Assembly (NCBI GenBank): GCA_029964075.1
Contig: CM057149.1
Coordinates: 24,566,197 to 24,630,196, forward strand
Reading direction: 5' to 3'
From: Patiria pectinifera
Lineage: Eukaryota > Echinodermata > Asteroidea > Valvatida > Asterinidae
DNA: 64,000 nucleotides
This document shows, in pieces, positions 46,058 through 59,000 of the stretch (position 1 is the stretch's first letter; every line of letters begins with the position of its first letter). The translations under genes were made by a program, and so were the position numbers. The notes beneath the pieces are model-generated. The model was not told where the DNA came from. It saw only the letters and a program-made list of their open reading frames with translations, and made no database searches.

Positions 46058-47530
46058 CGTGTTTCCGATGACTTCACCAACGACCCAACTGATTCACTGA
46101 TGGGCTGTTTTCCCACAAAGCTGGGTCGAGTCAAAGTGATGTCAGGGAACTGCTCTGCAAATGAAGGTATGATGGATAAATCTTATTTTACCATCCAAAA
46201 ATCCTCCGAAAAATTGTCAAATAAGCGATGGTCCTGTTGTAGCATAACTGCAGGCAGTACGACTGCAGCAAGACGACTGCTATCTGCCCGCTTAATTTTG
46301 TTCTTTAGTCTAAAAGCGTGTTGCGCTTATCATAAAGCCTCTAACATCTGATGCATTAGTAGAACAAAATACACCTTTCTAATTCAGTAATGAGGCAAAC
46401 CACTCGACACTCACTGTATGTGATCTTGACACGTAACAAACAAGCCGGTGTAGCATTGTGGGCGTATTATTCATTTAGCGGTGTCGCCCGTCTCCGAGTG
46501 ATTTATCAGTGTGATTCTCGAGCACGTTTAGGCCATTATCCCAGTCCACTCACGTCCCATGAGACAATCATATCGAGGGAGTGTCAGCACTTTCCTTAGT
46601 ACGCTTTACACAACAGGATGAACCGCGAACACCATAATCTAATGAAGCAGACAAAGAGGAGAATGGAGATGTTTACCTCCCCTTGGCCTGAACTTTGCGC
46701 AGACAGAAAATTAAAGACTCAATTACAAAAGTCTACATCTTGCTTCCAGCAATTGATGACTTCGCTAAATACGAATATTTAAGTGATGCAATGGTTGCCA
46801 TGCCTGCTCTTCTTTTCGTTTACCAATGCATGCTCAGAATTTGCAGGGCAACACGGTCCATGGTCTGGATTCAAAGTAATGCATTAATTTTCCCTCCGAA
46901 GTTAATCGTGCACTTTTTAAACTGAACTTGCATGCTACGTGCGTCAAAACACCTAGTGATGGTGGCGCTGTTGTCACGGGGTCTCTTGGCGGATGCCTCT
47001 CGGCAACAGATGATCGTTGTGCATTCTACTGGCCGCTGTCGTCATTTCCGACCTAATGAATTCTAAGCGGAAGTTGCGCTACCTGTTCTGACCCGCTGGT
47101 ATTTCGACGAATTAATCAGTCACGGCGACACAGTTATCAAGCACTTTTACTCGTTGTTTGCACACTAGTCAATCTGAGGTACAGCAAATTAGCCGCCGTT
47201 GTGTGATCACAAAACAATGCGAATATTTCGGCTAAAAATTAACCTGACAAGTGTGTGTAAAACTCTTAACAGCCGCGCAGAGAAGTAGCGATCAATCACC
47301 AGCGGCATTCGCACATTTTGCTTTAGCTGCATGCGAGTGTGGAACGACGTCGGGAATCATGGTTGAGGGAATCGAAAAGCCGGAAAATTGCAGGATTTAA
47401 TTTTGCAAAACCACTCGGCATGGTATCTGATCGCTTTGTGACCCGCTAATGTCCTACGATTTGCTGTAGTTGATTTGTTGTTAAGGCTTGGCACTGACAA
47501 TCGGCGCCAACTAAGTCGCCAACAACAAAG
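46058..47530. other. Upstream of GPCR copy 5; no other gene seen
   Basis: I looked for the shared promoter block of the tandem receptors and did not find it here. Open frames are short and unrelated. Confidence 0.45.
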
Positions 47531-47533
47531 TGC

Positions 47534-48273
47534 AGTATTAAAGGTGGACGCTTGATAAAAAGGGACATATCTAGATGATAATGGTATAAAGTACCAAATT
47601 TCTATACAGCCAAAGTGTAATGGATTTTTTTTATGGTTCAGAACTTGGTTGCTACAGTACTCCGGTGACTCACAGTGGCCTTTTGCAGATTATCAGTATC
47701 AAAGGTCCGAAAACCACTTTCTGTCCTTCCTTCGTTAAAGAGCCTTCTCGCTAAGCCCACCCCCTTTATAATGTCATGGCTCCGCCTTTTAAATGGTCTG
47801 GAAAAATATGGATTAAAGTAGTGGTTTCGTACTTGTTGGGGTATCCATAGGTCATCCTGAGAGTTTATAGATTGTACCAAAACAAAAATGCACATTGGCC
47901 CAACAAGCCCACTGACCAAACATGCAAAGCTGTATTCAGTTACTGATTTTAAAGACCTTTTCCCAAAAAATATTTCCGTTTGGATAATTCGTTGTCTCCC
48001 ACAAACGGAAAAGGTTAGAAGTTATTCTCTTCAGACAAGATCCGATCTAGTTTTTGATCACATTCAGTACAAATTTCACTGCATTTTATCTATGCATGCA
48101 AAAGAAACAGGCCTTTCTTTGTAACTGTTTTCTTGATTTTCCAGCATCTTCAAGCCCACAACGTGAAAGTCAGTTTAACAATATTTGCTATAACATAGGC
48201 CTACTAATCCTCCAAATCCATTTATTTCTGAAAATTACAGCCGAAATAAATGTTGTACATTCCCTTTAATACT
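47534..48273. mobile_element. MITE of the AAAGGGAATGTACA family, copy 1
   Basis: Ends AGTATTAAAGG and CCTTTAATACT are inverted repeats. The right end in reverse complement (AAAGGGAATGTACAACATT, then CTGTAATTTTCAGAAAT) matches the left part of the element at 62297-62831. It encodes no transposase. Confidence 0.6.
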
Positions 48274-48274
48274 A

Positions 48275-49655
48275 TTTTTAACGACATTTTACTGTTAATT
48301 TAACACAATCTATCAGTTTTAATTGATGTGAATTTTAATCCTTGATTGTCACCTTTTTGTTATCCTTGTGTAAATCATGTTATTCAGCCTGTGGGCTGCA
48401 ACATTGATTTTATTTCTAATAAACCATTTGCAATTCAACTTAATACGTATATAAAACAAACATAAACTTCCAAATAGTTCGGTTAATTGATCAAATGTTT
48501 AATTCAGTTTTCCAACGCTACTTCACGTTCAATTAAAAAAATGATTTAACAACTAACTACCAAAACAAATATGAGAATTAAGGGATTACGCAGTTAATTT
48601 ATCTTGAATTAAATAGGCAGGATCATGTAAGGAATTAAACAGGTAGGATCATGTAAATTAATATTAAAACATTGATTTGAGAATTTTCAAAGGCTCAATC
48701 CAATTTCAAATTCTAAAATATTATATCAAAATAATACACCATAACAGTCTTTGTAATTACACTGAAGAAAATCAAAACAGTTAACTAAATAACAACATTC
48801 ACAGAAACTGAATGCGACCTGATTTTCGAACTCCCCAATCACTAAAAGTTCTAGTCTGTTCTAATTCTGTCTTGTTAGTTTGGCATTTGCGGACTAAGGC
48901 TTGATTCTTTCATTTGTTTAATTTGTCTCTGTTTTCTCTTTATCGACGTTACTTTAATTTGTTACAGAACATTTAAAGATTTCGAAATAGTAGTCTGCAG
49001 GCATAGGTAAAACTGAGACCAAATTTAGATATCATAAAATATACATCGTAAATTTCTATGATATACTTCAGATATCCTTGGCCCATATATTGACACTAAT
49101 GGAGATCAACTTGGATGACATGCTTACTACATTTCTCTTTCTATTGAACCTAGGCCTATATAAACAATTAAGTAGCACTATAGTGTTTTAGAAACCAAAC
49201 GATCTTTATATCATCATAATGACATCCTAGATGAAGAATGTTGTTTTCGCAAAGTTCATGATCATGCCGCAAATAGGGATAACAATATTATAGAAACCAA
49301 ACGATTCCAGCTCGTATTTCAGCATTGTTTTTTTTCACATCGTGAAATGTTTTCTGTGGTATGACAATATCTTACAACGTAGATAGATTTCGACATTATA
49401 TTTATTCAATGACATCCCTATCATTATCTCATCATAATGACATCCTGGACGGATGTTGTTTTTGCAAAGTTCATGTTGATCATATGCCTGAAGATAGGCA
49501 TCACAACATTGGTCTACGCGGTGCGCACTACACCTTAAACTATCAACTACAGGAATATAAAACTTGATTTTTAAAAAGAAGTAGAAATTGAACAACACTA
49601 ACATTAAGCACTGATACAGATGCTTATTATTCGAATCAAAATATGGCATTTTTTG
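48275..49655. other. AT-rich, duplicated 80-base block
   Basis: A block with CATCATAATGACATCCT and GCAAAGTTCATG occurs twice (about 49210-49270 and 49430-49480), and AGGATCATGTAA occurs twice near 48620-48657. No gene was seen. Confidence 0.45.
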
Positions 49656-49660
49656 GATAC

Positions 49661-49666
49661 TTTATT
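49661..49666 (-). terminator. Candidate polyadenylation signal of nvd-like gene
   Basis: AATAAA on the minus strand, about 220 bases after the stop codon. It is the nearest canonical hexamer seen downstream, so it is a plausible 3' end signal, but it was not checked against transcripts. Confidence 0.35.
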
Positions 49667-49887
49667 AAAATTATTTATCACACACCCAGAAATTAAAAAG
49701 TGATCATCATTTAGCTATGGAAGGATTTTTTGCAAGATAGTCAAGACATGACCCGTTTGTATCTCATGGCTCAGCTCGGGTCAGGCGTTTGTTATTCCAG
49801 ATGAAATTGTGTTAATTTGTTGGTTTTTAGTGAATGTTTTAACCTGTTTGCATTGATTTTCGGAGAGCCTATCTATGGTCCTAGGTT

Positions 49888-50046
49888 TCACCACTGTAGC
49901 GGGTCAGGAGGGTTGTACCTCGGGCTATGCTCGGTGTAGAACTGGGAGAACCATCGGCGATGTGCGACAGTGGGACTGTCCTCCTTGACGTACTGCGGTT
50001 TGCTCAGGTAGGTCTTATTGGCCCAGATGACAAAGTCTCCTTGTAG
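49888..50046 (-). CDS. nvd: nvd-like exon 7 (last)
   Basis: Acceptor ATAACAG, phase 0, stop TGA at 49888-49890. It encodes [20 protein letters not shown] and [13 protein letters not shown], the typical end of Neverland proteins, followed by a short Pro-rich tail. Confidence 0.88.
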   Translation of the reverse strand, partial: LQGDFVIWANKTYLSKPQYVKEDSPTVAHRRWFSQFYTEHSPRYNPPDPLQW

Positions 50047-53000
50047 CTGTTATGCATTCAACAAAACATTTGCAGTTACTGATTAGTACATAAAAATTCC
50101 CGTCATGTCTGACGTGACCAAATCCGGGTCGAAAAAAAAATGGTGGGGGGGGGGCAAAAAACATTTGGTTCCCCAAAAAGTGGGTCCAAAAATAGCCCGC
50201 TTAAGGGTCCAGAAAAAAAAGGGAATTCTAGATGCTCTGTATGCAATCTGGATCAGGGTCACCATATGCAATCTGGATCAGGGTCACCTTATGTAATCTG
50301 AATCAGGGTCGCCATATGCAATCTGGATCAGGGTCACCATAATAATAATAAAAAAAACAGTAAAATAAAACCATTCCAATTACATTGCAATCGCCTGGTG
50401 TTAACTCGTGTTTAACTGATAACGCTTATGTTTTTACTGTTTTAACAAATTGAATGGTATGACAGACCTCCGTTACCCAGAGTGCAATTTGAATGAGTTT
50501 CTATATTTTTGTGGAGGAAGAGGGTTAAAAGATCTTTTTCAAGGAGCACTTACAACAAGGAAGTTGAAATACAATCGCAGCTTGTTGACGATTGCATTTT
50601 TGAGTCCCTTGGTATACGGGCTGTACAGGGTGAAGGTCACTTTTTGCCGGAGCGGCCCGACGGGTGTGTTGGCAATTACCAAGAGCTCCTTGCCGAAATT
50701 TACAAAGGCCAGGCCTGGCCCGTGCTAATTTAAACGAAAATAAATAAAAATGTGAAAACAAAATTAGTGACAAAACAAGAACAAACGGAACATCCATCAA
50801 AATAATAATGCATGGTGGTATAGGGGCCGTTATAAAGTACATACGCACGAAGAAATGGGGGGATAACAGTGCGTACTCCACGGGTACGCGTACAGGGCGG
50901 ATTGGGAGGAGGGGGCGGTCCAAACCAATCGCCATGAAATCAATGTACTTTCTCACACAAACCAGGACCAGCCTTTATGCAACAAACATCGTTATACTGT
51001 GTCATTACCCCCCTCAATTAGAGCTTTCTTCCTAGTGCCACCGCCAGCCAACTCCGTTGCAACGCCTGTAGACGCCATTAAACTTCAGAGCCCATCACAA
51101 ACAACTGCTCATTAGTCGACAAGGGTATGGGGAATTCGTAATGATGTGCCAGTACAGTACATGTCAGTGTTGGAGCAAAGGCTTTGACCCTCAAGGCCAA
51201 GGCCAAGACCAAGGCTTTGACCCTCAAGGCCAAGGCCAAGGCCAAGGCCCTGTTTTATGAAATGACCACTGATACAATTTTTTTTTTTGGATTCGAGATG
51301 CTCTGTGGTGCGATTTGATGTTTTTTTGCGGAAAAGATGGTGGTGTACTCATTGCCTGTCTTTATTACGACATCACATAAAAAAAATTGGTTTCGTTTTT
51401 TTGGGGGGGGGGGGGGATGGCCCCTTTTGGCCCCCCTGGACCGCCCTTATCATCACGAATTGCTCATTGCGAAGAACAACATTTCTTTAAATCAAATTAG
51501 ATTTATCCGTTTTTTTAACACCCATATCTCAGTGTGTTACCTCCCGAGTGCGACCTCCTGCTTTCTAGTGCAGATGTCTCAGCTTTCTAGTGCAGGAGGT
51601 CGTGGGTTCACTGAGTATACAGTGTTTAAAACCAACCTAATTTGATTTATATCACCCCGACGCAAAATTCCATCTTATAACATTTCTTTAATTGCAGTCA
51701 ACATGCTCGCATAGGCCTACACCGTTTTATGACTGCACTGTACCTATTAAAGTATAAGTTCAGGTCTTCAAACAGATTTGGGAAATTTTTATTTGCTGGC
51801 CCAACATGGTCAGAAATATCAGCATTATCTAAAACAGATACATGCAAATCTTTAGCACTTATCAGGGAGACATATACAACCAATCAGATCTATTTCATAG
51901 TTATATGCAATTAAAGTGATCATCTCATTAGCCCCACAAGTGTACGGAATATTTTTGCAGCAAATCTACTACAATGGTAACAAAATGTGATGCTACAAAA
52001 GTGGAAGTGTGCCCAACACACAAATCTATAGGGTGCTTCCCTCCTCCATGGTAATACGATTAAAATGGTAACAGCAAAAGTTTGAACAGATTTATCTGGA
52101 AAATGCAAAAATCTATGGGCCTTGAAGAGCCTTGACTCAAAATTGCAAGGCCCTGAACCCTCAAGGCCAAGGCCAAGGCCAAGGCTTTTGCCCTCAAGCC
52201 TCGAGGCCAAGGCCAAGGCCCTAAAATTCAGCCTTAAGGCAGCCTTAAGGCCAAGGCCCAGCATCAAGGCACTACATCACTGGTACATGTACGCCGCATA
52301 TAGCCTATACACGTATCTCTCTTCTATCAGTTTAATTCCTAAGCTTAATATCCCCGTGCACATGCAGCAATGGTATATGAAATACGAGCAGATTTGGTGA
52401 TTATTTCGTCACCGACACCACGAAGTAACACCATCTACATACCAGTAAAAACTAGCAATCGGAGAAAACGGCAACTAAAGTTGAATGCCTACTAAAACAA
52501 TACTTTGCGTCAAAACGACAGAGTATTTTCAGTTGGGTTTCTCGTTGTGGACACTTGATGAATTGAATTTATTAAATCTGCTGTTTTTCACTCGTTTGTG
52601 TATTAAATAAACAAGAAATAAGAAAAAAAGACGATTGTTAGTTCGTGAAACCGAAAAAGCTGCGAAACTGTAAATTTTCGTTTTCACGAAGTAACACTCT
52701 TCAATGTATTTAACACGAGGAAAGTGCAACTTCAGGTCAGCGCGCGCGCCTTCATACAACTTGTTACAAGAAGAGTGTTACTTCGTGAAAACGTTTTTGC
52801 TCACTTACTTATGAGCAGAGTGCGCGCCATGCATTGCAATGGAAAATGGAACTTGAGTGTTACTTCGTGAAAACGAAAATTGTCACTTTTGCGCAAAAGT
52901 TGCCATGGATACTTAGCGTAATTATTAAAGTAAAGCTCTTGAAGCTTTGAAACTTCGTGCAATGGTAGGCCTTGATGAATAATGTTTAAAAATCCAAAAA

Positions 53001-56000
53001 ATTGAAAATCGAAAAATAATATGGTTTAACACGGTAGAGTGTTACTTCGTGGTGTCGGTGACGATTTGTGCAACTACATGTACCAGGTAGACTGCGTCCG
53101 GACCTCGAGATTATGACCAGTCAGGCGCCCGCTTTCTGTATGGGGTCTGCCCGTTGTTGTATAACAAACACACGACATCCAAATTGACCAATCAACAGCT
53201 AGCCTAGTCCGGATTTCGGAATGATATGACGCGCATAACTTTCGGAATGATAATTTATGATGTGTATACATTTGCATGCTTAGATATATCACACGTTGGA
53301 CCAGGGACAGTGAAGACTACTTTAGACGACGGTGAGACTCAGACTAACAGGGAAACGGCGAGGTTATCAAAAAGTCCACATAGCTTGAGAACGTACCCCA
53401 AACTAATATCTCTTTGGTTTTGTATTCGATAAATGTAATCGATAGGAGGCGCCCGTAGCAGAATCGAACTTCCGACTCCCAGAATGCTGTCCCGGATCCC
53501 TACCAAATGGGAAATATAACTATTCCTTCGTTGATTGATTACAAAAATCTCAAAATTACTTTTGAGGAAACCTCATAAACAAGGCATATGCATTCACTGA
53601 AAGATATCCTAGATGTAGGTAACAACTTTAGACTTCCTTTTCTTTCCTTTTAACATGCAGGTAGAGAAACCGCTTTAACCTACACTATAAGAAAAGAGTG
53701 CAGGGAAAAGGGTAGATAACAATATCCCAGTATAAATAGGGCACACCTTAATAATTGAACAAAAATGCTTCCCTGGCTACCATTGAATGCAAGTCAAGAT
53801 ATTTACCTGCTCCTGGTACTGCTCCCTCTTTTCTTTCTTAGCGGGACTGAAATAACTCCAGAGACCTTTGGAGTCTTTCCGGACAAACGAGGAGGCGGTA
53901 ATGCCGATATGTTTCTTGGTTTCGTGCGGCTCAAATGTTCCGGTGTAGTGCTTCTCGTATATTTGTCTAAAAACGGCAAATAGATATCCTAAAATATTTT
54001 ACGGAAAACAACATGGGTCGTTCGGTTATAGAAGCTACCCTGTTCTTTTAAAGCAAACTCTTTGAAAAGCTGCTATCTTCTACAAACAGTGCAGGTAGCG
54101 CCAGTATTTTTTTTTGGGGGGGGGGCAAGGAATTTTTTTCGGGGGCAGTCAATGTTTCAGAAATAAGCCATTAGAGCAACTTGAAATAAAATCCCAGAAT
54201 GGTGTATAACGAAATGTATAACAAATGTACAAAGACGTTGGCTGCACACTATAAATGTGTGGCGTCTTTGTCTTCCACAGTAGCCTACCAATGTTTACAA
54301 TGCTTGCATTGGCCCAAAATGTGTCCAAAGAATCGACGACTCACTATCTGAATTATACTTTTCCACCAGTTTATGGAAAGCTATAAAAAATACATGGAAT
54401 TGAAATTATTTTGCCTTTAATTTTCGCCTTGGAGAGTTAAGTTCAGTTCAGTTTATTTCCACAGTACAAAAATTTCACGGATGACAATGACAATGACAAT
54501 CTAAATTAGAGAGTAGCAGAAAAAAACACATTAAGAATAAAGGTGAAGATGAAACACGCAATCAGTATGGAAGATGGGTAATACTGCGGAGGGGCCCATA
54601 AAGAAGCAATGCTTGTGAGGAATATACTCCTAAGCATGCAAGTGCATTGAGCCGAGTTGAAGGGGGTCTTTCTTTGGCCCAGATTAAGGTGCCTATTGAT
54701 TAAGTGTCCCAAGGCCAAAGATAAGGAGTATCACTATGCTCAATTACATATCTCAAAATTCACTGCGTCGCGTGGCAAGTAAAATATGTCCCTACGCTCC
54801 AATGGTATGGTTAAACATGAACCGGACAGCAATGCTGCATGACTGCACTTCACAAATTCTACCAAAAAAAGGAAAAAGGGGAGGAGGAGAGGACAAATGA
54901 AAAGACCAGAAAAACAACAAAAGAGAAAAGGTGCACACCAAAAACCAATATTACTTACGGTCCGTGGACGACATTCAGATGGGGTATGTCTCCGCTATTC
55001 TCAATAATATCCTGCAACATATAAATTAAGAAAATACAAAACGAATTAAGATGGCAAACTATGAATTCCTCAGTAGACGCACGTAACTTATTAAATAACT
55101 ATAAATACATAGACAAACTTTTAACTGGCTTTCGCAGACTGTTTGGATAGTATTGTTAACCGAAGTATATTTCTAGCACCTTAATCATAATTCGTGTTTT
55201 TTCTAACAGTTGATAGAATGTAAAGGACAGTTTGTATAGCACTTTTGTTGTTGAGTTTGTTCACTAGCCGCCCGCCGGATCCGGAGGGCTCTGGCGGCGC
55301 ACTGTTACGCTTGGGTCACAGGTGCGCTGACCCAGTTCTTTTGTCTAGCCAAGTGTAGGCTCCAGAAATAGACTATAAATAGACTGCTTGTGGATTTTTT
55401 TCAGACACACGGGAAGGGTTTGGCCAGGCGCCAGGGACAAAATTGTTACAATGTAATACATTTTGTGAAGATGTGCTCGACTGTTTGTCTCTAAATATGT
55501 AGCCTTTCACCAATGCCATCGTGGCTTAACTTGCCCGCATTCAAAGCGGCGAACGCGAAGCGACTGGAGATGGAGACCACACAAGCGAGTGGCGAAGCCA
55601 CGAGGGCCTTTTGCAACTTGTCGAGAAATTCTTATGCTTTTCTTTATAATCTCGATTTTTGCTACCCCAACAGGGTAGCAAAATTCCAACCAATCATCAG
55701 CCTTTTCGTGCGTGCGTGGCTACCACCCGGACGCGGACGCGTCGACGCGTCACGTCGGATGCTTGCACAAAATTTAAAAACAAAAAATGCGAGTCTAGTT
55801 TTCCACGAGATCGTGACTGCGTAATTGTTATTTCATTATCTTATTTTAACTTTACTTATAAAGGTATTTCAACAAATTATTTGAGGGTATGAACTTATTT
55901 TTCATCTGAACTTACAGTTATTTGCTCTTACGGTTTCCTTACTCACCCTTCTTTTAAAAATGGAAGCGACTAGGCAAAATCCGCGTTGTGATTGGTTAAC

Positions 56001-59000
56001 CTTCAGCACGCTTCTTATTTGCATGAAAACTATGAATAATTCAACAAAATCAAGTTCCAAAAGGCCTCGTGGCTTTGCCACTCGTTCGTGCTGACTTAAT
56101 CTTTGCTCCTGTCGCTTCGGGTCTTCGCAACTCCGCCGCTCTAAGCCACGAAGGCCTGGGCGAAAGGCTACTATATATGCTGCTGGGAATCATCAGTTGC
56201 AGTTCTGATAGCGCTGCGGCGAGTTGACCGCAGAGTCTGTTTGGCGAAATAAATAAGAGCTAGCGTCCTTTTGAGTGTGTGTGTACCCTTTTTTCTCCGT
56301 TTGCTTGAATTGAAGAACAAGAGGCCAGTAGGTTTCCACTACAATAATTATATTAAAATCTTGCGTTAACTTGGAGATTTGGTTACCATACGTTCAATGG
56401 GGGCGCTGTTCAAATCCGACGATTATTAACACTACACGGAATAACCAAGCTGGCTCTCTACCTATGGTGTCCAAGGCGGACATTATTACAAACACAACAA
56501 ATTTTGGTTGTCGAAGCAGGGGGGGAGGGGGTAGCATTGTTTCATGAATTTCTATGGAAAAAAATAAAAAACCCTCTGTATCAGCGCCTGCTAGCTTAGT
56601 TTGTGACCCTTGTAAGTTGTAAGTAAGGGTTTGTATAGCAGTGACATATTTTTATCTCGGGGCTTGTCTTTGAAATTGGAGCCGAAAGATGTTTCTTTTA
56701 TTGCAGTAGAATCGAGGGATTAGTTTCCTTTGCAGCACTGAGTCTTCCGAACTGCATACGGGGACAATCATCTTGAGGTGAAAGGACAACAAACATAAAA
56801 AACCCAAACATTGAACAGAAAATACGAATAGGGACAATTAGTTTTAATCTGACATGTGTCTTAAAACGTCCAAATTGGGAAGTTGTGAGTATTTTATCCA
56901 ATTACTTGCACAGTGAGGTATTCATCATTGGTGTCTAAGGCGATATTGCCCTGTGTCCTGTACCTGTGCGTGGCATTCCACGAAGGCTTCGAAGAATCCA
57001 ACTTTGCCCATTGTGCTCATCTTGGCCTCCACGCCATCTAGCGGATACCAGCTGGGCTCCTCCTTCTCAGCATGAAACCATACGCAAATGAAGCCGGCGA
57101 CTTCATGGCATCGATGCGTGTCCACCTTGACAAAGTCTGGCACTAGGATGTAAAATGTGAGGGACACCATTTGCAAACGAAACTGTCAAAAAGAGATATC
57201 TCACTGGATTGTAAGTAAATAACGGGATCACGCACGTTTCCTGTGATATTATTGCGCATAGTTCGCTGTCATTTTTGTTGAGAAAAAAGCATTACCATCA
57301 TTTTTTGTTCCGAGACGGTTAGGTTAACCTATGCTTGCGTTGAGAAAAATTGTATTGTCGCTGTTTTTTCAAAAAGCATACCACATTCGGGAAAATAGGG
57401 GTCGTCTTCTTTGGGTGAGAATATCTGAAAAAGTCAGAGGTTAACCCACCCAAAAATAAAAAGAAAATAAAAGATGACATGTTGATCATCATTGTTCTGT
57501 TCAGCTTGAATGCCTGTGAGAGTTCTGAGTATTTTAAAAAGAATTTTGAAGTGTGGGCAATTAACACTGAATTTTAATGCAGGGTTGCACCCAATAGACA
57601 ATAACAAACATGGCCGCGCCGCGCATTCGAATTTCTGCGGCAGTGTTTTTTTCAGTGGGCGGAACATATGGGAGGTGAAAAATATTTTAAAGGTATCAAC
57701 AAGGGCTGTTCTGCAACAAATGCTCCCTGTTCGGTCAGATCGGTCCGATTTTTCAGCGCACACCTTTCGACACAAACTGGCATTTTAAACACGGCTAGGC
57801 GGCTATACAGTGTCATTATTTTTTTATACAAATACATTTTGAGCAAAGAAACTCCAAGTGGCCACCAATCACTCCTTCTTCCGTTTTCAAACTTTTCCCA
57901 CATCCGGCAACCCTCTGAATTTCTGCAGACAGTTTTGGTAAACACCCCCGTGACTACAAACACCCCAGGCCTCTAGGCAAAGCGTCGGGCTATTTTTAGT
58001 ACATAAAATACAGATGCATGTTTACATAAATAGTTCAATGGTCAACATTTTTTTTATTTTTTTTTATCCTGTTATCTAATGCATGTGTTATGTACAGTTT
58101 TTGTTTATTATCTTATCAGGACCGGGGTGTTTTGGGCCACTTCATCTTAGCAAAGGGTTCAGTTTAGTTTATGTTAGGCCTACAACAATCTACATGTACC
58201 TTGCTCGTCGGTTAATTTATCTAGACACTTGACGTAGATTTTATTTAACTGGGTTATGAACTTTTTTATCTCCAAGGCAGCGGTATTTTGGTCCGATCCA
58301 AGATTTCACATGGGGCGGGGTGTATAAGAATTACTTCTGTTGTTTTGTGTTTTTGTTTTCGTTAACATTGCTATTTCAGATTCGACTCAGCCAGTCGACA
58401 TGTTCAGGCACATAGTGGTTAGTTAAGACGGCGTCCTCACTATAGTAAGCGAAGGCATTGAGTTCGAGACTCACCCAAGCACTTGAAAACGTGATTTTGT
58501 TCGCAAGCCTTCGGATAGTACAATCTTATAATTTCTTTTTGATCTGATTATACATACAATACATGCTTTTGATTAGGCATAGGCGTAGCCAGCGGGGAGG
58601 AGGGGGGGGGGGGGTAAGGGGGTATTACCCCACCCCCAATCTGTTGTAAAGGCTGCCGTTTTCCATTCAAATACCATTTTTACACCAGCGTTCCCCCAAA
58701 ATAATTTGTAGAGTGCCCTTTTTTTTGAACAAGTGCCCTTTTTTCTGATCAAGTGCTCTTTTTTGCACCATCGGCCTTTCTGGGTGCGTTTCTTTGATGT
58801 GCACGCACATATTGCCCTGCAAAGCACCGTATATTGTCCGTTTGTGTGCAAAAGCCCCCCCCCCCCCTAGCTTTTTTGATTTTACGGAGGCCAAGTGTCC
58901 GGAGGGGGAAAAAAGTGTCTACATTTCATCACAGATGTGCAGGTGTCCTTTTCAATAATTTTCTACCCCCAATAAAATGACCGTGCTACGCCACGTTTAG

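Noticed and set aside
47638-47919. 93-codon minus-strand frame
   Set aside because: Lies within a MITE-bounded region and shows no conserved motif.
57434-57976. Overlapping ~100-codon frames on both strands
   Set aside because: Located in nvd intron 2, no domain, and mutually overlapping; likely chance.
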